From NCBI RefSeq assembly GCF_016428915.1, contig NZ_JAELTP010000050.1, positions 1-39,785 of the forward strand: a stretch of 39,785 nucleotides of DNA, read 5' to 3'. A program made the position numbers and the translations under genes. This stretch comes from Pandoraea sp. ASV26 (GTDB lineage Bacteria > Pseudomonadota > Gammaproteobacteria > Burkholderiales > Burkholderiaceae). Shown here one piece after another: positions 37,375-39,785 of the stretch (the stretch's first letter is position 1; the number at the start of each line of letters is the position of its first letter). The notes beneath the pieces were generated by a model that saw only the letters and a program-made list of their open reading frames with translations, did no database searches and was not told the DNA's origin.

Positions 37375-38829
37375 ATGAAGGATTTCCAGAACTTCATTAA
37401 CGGTGAGTGGGTGTCGAGCCCCCGCACCTTCGAGAACCGCAACCCGGTCGACAACAGCGTGATCGGCCATGTGCACGAAGCCGGGCGCGCCGAGGTTGAC
37501 GCGGCGGTTCGTGCCGCCCGCGCGGCGCTGCAAGGCCCGTGGGGCAAGATGACGGTCGCGCAGCGCGTGGAGTTGCTGCATGCCGTGGCCGATGGCATCA
37601 ACCGCCGCTTCGACGACTTCCTTGCCGCAGAGATCGCTGACACGGGCAAGCCGCACGGACTGGCGAGTCATCTGGACATTCCACGCGGTGCGGCGAACTT
37701 CAAGGTGTTCGCGGACATGATCAAGAACGTGCCGACCGAGTCGTTCGCGATGACGACACCCGACGGCGGCAACGCACTGAACTATGGCGTGCGCACACCT
37801 CGCGGCGTGATCGCCGTGGTGTGTCCGTGGAACCTGCCGCTGTTGCTCATGACGTGGAAGGTCGGCCCGGCGCTGGCGTTCGGCAACACGGTGGTGGTGA
37901 AGCCGTCGGAGGAAACGCCGGCCACGGCCACGCTGCTGGGCGAAGTGATGAACGAAGTCGGCGTGCCGCCGGGCGTCTATAACGTGGTGCACGGCTTCGG
38001 GCCCGAGTCTGCCGGGGCGTTCCTGACCGAGCACCCGGGGGTGAACGGCATTACGTTCACGGGCGAGACGCGCACGGGCGAAGCGATCATGAAGGCGGCC
38101 GCGAATGGCGTGCGTCCGGTGTCGTTCGAGCTGGGCGGCAAGAATCCCGGCATCGTGTTTGCAGACGCCGACTTCGACAAGGCCGTCGCGGGCATCACGC
38201 GTTCGAGCTTCGATAACAGCGGACAGGTGTGTCTGGGCACGGAGCGCGTGTATGTGCAGCGCCCGATCTTCGAGCGTTTCGTGGCCGCACTCAAGGAGCG
38301 CGCCGAGTCGCTGAAGCTGGGCGATCCGTACGCGCCAGGCACGAACTTCGGCCCGCTCGTCTCACAGGTGCATCGCGAGAAGGTGCTGTCGTACTACGCC
38401 AAGGCGCGCGAGGAAGGGGCGACGATCGTCACCGGCGGTGGCGTGCCCGATATGCCGGCGTCGATGAAGGACGGCGCTTGGGTGCAACCGACCATCTGGA
38501 CCGGCTTGCCGGAGACGGCCTCGGTCATCCGCGAGGAAATCTTCGGGCCGTGCTGCCACATCGCACCGTTCGATACGGAGGAGGAAGTCATCGCGATGGC
38601 CAACGCCACGCCTTACGGTCTCGCTGCGACCGTGTGGACGTCGGACGTCAGTCGCGCCCATCGCATGGGCGCTGCGCTCGAAGTCGGCGTCTGCTGGATC
38701 AACGCGTGGTTCCTGCGCGATCTGCGCACGGCGTTCGGCGGTGCGAAGCAATCGGGCATCGGTCGCGAAGGCGGCGTTCACTCGCTCGAGTTCTACACCG
38801 AACTGCGCAACGTTTGCGTGAAGCTCTGA
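37375..38829 (+). CDS. 2-hydroxymuconate / 2-aminomuconate semialdehyde dehydrogenase (ALDH8-type)
   Basis: A 484-residue NAD-dependent aldehyde dehydrogenase. Key sites are CPWNLPLLLMTWKVGPALA (N153), VVKPSEETP (K176), the base in SFELGGKNPG (E252) and the nucleophile in NSGQVCLGTERV (C286). Long family-specific stretches such as LASHLDIPRGAANFKVFADM, IREEIFGPCCHIAPF and FLRDLRTAFGGAKQSGIGRE mark the subgroup that oxidises 2-hydroxymuconic or 2-aminomuconic semialdehyde after meta ring cleavage. Sequence alone does not separate the two substrates. No ring-cleavage dioxygenase, tautomerase or decarboxylase is in the window, so the gene stands alone with its divergent GntR regulator. CGAGAGTGAG lies just before the ATG. 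Confidence 0.88.
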   Translation: MKDFQNFINGEWVSSPRTFENRNPVDNSVIGHVHEAGRAEVDAAVRAARAALQGPWGKMTVAQRVELLHAVADGINRRFDDFLAAEIADTGKPHGLASHLDIPRGAANFKVFADMIKNVPTESFAMTTPDGGNALNYGVRTPRGVIAVVCPWNLPLLLMTWKVGPALAFGNTVVVKPSEETPATATLLGEVMNEVGVPPGVYNVVHGFGPESAGAFLTEHPGVNGITFTGETRTGEAIMKAAANGVRPVSFELGGKNPGIVFADADFDKAVAGITRSSFDNSGQVCLGTERVYVQRPIFERFVAALKERAESLKLGDPYAPGTNFGPLVSQVHREKVLSYYAKAREEGATIVTGGGVPDMPASMKDGAWVQPTIWTGLPETASVIREEIFGPCCHIAPFDTEEEVIAMANATPYGLAATVWTSDVSRAHRMGAALEVGVCWINAWFLRDLRTAFGGAKQSGIGREGGVHSLEFYTELRNVCVKL

Positions 38830-38848
38830 GCGTTAATCGCAAACGCCA

Positions 38849-38893
38849 AGGGCCTAGCTGACCCACCTTCAGGGGGACGGCCAGCGAGGCCCT
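38849..38893. terminator. Possible terminator between convergent genes
   Basis: AGGGCCT (38849-38855) and AGGCCCT (38887-38893) are inverted around about 31 bp, with a shorter AGCTG/CAGC complement inside. It lies 20 bp after the dehydrogenase stop. There is no clear T-tract. Confidence 0.35.
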
Positions 38894-38959
38894 CGTCATG
38901 CCCTCAGTCTCGTGGGGTTATTCCGCTGACGTTTCCGCTAACGTCTCGGCCGGCGTCTC

Positions 38960-39785
38960 TTATCCCGCCGTCTTGGCGGTCGCGTCCATCGCGCGAGCCA
39001 GTCGTGCCACGCCCTCTTCAATGGCGGTCACCGCCGGTGCCGCGAACGACAACCGCAGCGACGCCTCGTCCGCATTCTCGGCAAAGAACGCAGTGCCCGG
39101 CACGAACAGCACCTTCTCGGTAATCGCATGCGGCAGCAACTCGCTCGTCTTCACTGCCGCGAGACGCGCCCAAACGAACATCCCGCCCTGCGGTGCGTGG
39201 AACTGGATGGCATCGCCCAGCTTGTCGCGCAGCGCGCCGCACATGGCGTCGCACTTGCGTCGATACGCCTCGGTGATCTTTGGCAGATGCCGCGTCAATG
39301 CCCCGTCCGCGAGATACTCGGCCGCGACGGCTTGCGTCCACGGCACGCTGCACAGATCGACGGTCTGCTTGGCGACCACGCAGCGACGCGCGATCTCCGG
39401 CGGCGCGACCGTCCAGCCCACGCGCAGGCCCGGTGCGACGATCTTCGACAGGCTCGAGAAGTGCACCACCCAGTCGCGTGATCCCGGCACCTCGGCCGTC
39501 AGCCCGAGCAGCGTCGGCACGGCCTCGCCTGCGAATCGCAAGTCGCCGTACGGGTCGTCTTCCACGATCACGAAGCGGTACTCCACCGCCAGCTTGAGCA
39601 GCGCAATGCGGCGCTCGCGAGAGAGCGTGGCGCCAGTCGGATTGGCAAATGTCGGTACGGTGTAGAGCAGCTTCGGCACGGCGATCGTGCCGTCGCGCAG
39701 TCGTGCGCTCAGATGCTCGACGTTCAGGCCATCCGCATCGACGGGCACCGTCACGATGCTGGCCTGTTGCAGTCGCAACGCCTGC
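38960..39785 (-). CDS. PLP-dependent class I/II aminotransferase, C-terminal part
   Basis: The frame runs off the right edge, so the N-terminus is missing; about 274 residues are present. It is a fold-type I aminotransferase of the LysN/MocR-like group. It shows YTVPTFANPTGATLSRERR, the PLP aspartate region VIVEDDPYGDLRF, the Schiff-base lysine in FSSLSKIVAPGLRVGW and C-terminal QGGMFVWARL and RLSFA. These match 2-aminoadipate-type or multi-substrate transaminases; the DNA-binding domain of true MocR regulators, if any, would lie outside the window. Stop TAA is at 38960-38962. Convergent with the semialdehyde dehydrogenase. Confidence 0.85.
   Translation of the reverse strand, partial: QALRLQQASIVTVPVDADGLNVEHLSARLRDGTIAVPKLLYTVPTFANPTGATLSRERRIALLKLAVEYRFVIVEDDPYGDLRFAGEAVPTLLGLTAEVPGSRDWVVHFSSLSKIVAPGLRVGWTVAPPEIARRCVVAKQTVDLCSVPWTQAVAAEYLADGALTRHLPKITEAYRRKCDAMCGALRDKLGDAIQFHAPQGGMFVWARLAAVKTSELLPHAITEKVLFVPGTAFFAENADEASLRLSFAAPAVTAIEEGVARLARAMDATAKTAG

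Overview
The window is high-GC, densely packed bacterial chromosome with strong third-position G/C bias. Long antisense shadow frames run across most genes, as expected at this composition. The gene families, the uvrA / MFS / ssb neighbourhood and the Burkholderia-type phosphonate locus point to a beta-proteobacterium of the Burkholderiaceae, most like Pandoraea or a close relative of Burkholderia. That placement is inferred from gene content, not from a search. I see no rRNA, tRNA, CRISPR array, insertion sequence or prophage gene.

Layout. 1-2137: the last codons of purU with a hairpin terminator, then a DHA2-type drug exporter on the minus strand and a repeat- and hairpin-bearing gap. 2138-9466: one giant minus-strand autotransporter with an extended signal peptide, about 16 passenger beta-strand repeats and a C-terminal barrel. 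9914-18167: a phosphonate island. phnW runs left. phnR, phnA, phnY, a Na/Pi cotransporter with a PhoU-like tail and a PhnZ-like HD oxygenase run right. The last two genes overlap by 41 bp. 18247-20354: two tandem paralogous membrane proteins of unknown function. 20731-22777: a tightly overlapping minus-strand operon of a YheO-like regulator, a threonine / hydroxyaspartate dehydratase-type enzyme and RidA, driven by a palindromic, probably leaderless promoter. 22894-29036: uvrA with a downstream AI-2E family permease, and divergently an MFS transporter and ssb with a strong terminator. 29352-31719: a hypothetical protein, a DoxX-like membrane protein and an HD hydrolase. 31778-36301: a divergent Lrp-type regulator, a carbamoylase/allantoate-amidohydrolase-type M20 enzyme, diaminopropionate ammonia-lyase and a second M20 amidohydrolase. 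36340-38829: a GntR regulator divergent from a 2-hydroxymuconate/2-aminomuconate semialdehyde dehydrogenase. 38960-39785: the C-terminal part of a class I/II aminotransferase.

How the genes work together. PhnW makes phosphonoacetaldehyde from 2-aminoethylphosphonate, PhnY oxidises it to phosphonoacetate, and PhnA splits that to acetate and phosphate. The PhnZ-like oxygenase offers a second, oxidative C-P cleavage, but its usual hydroxylase partner is absent here. The Na/Pi-PhoU protein may vent or sense the phosphate released. The two later catabolic blocks each pair a PLP ammonia-lyase with a helper: RidA in one, two amidohydrolases in the other. The most interesting parts are the phosphonate island with its candidate PhoB-like promoter and leader ORFs, the palindromic leaderless promoter at 22778-22813, and the diaminopropionate cluster.
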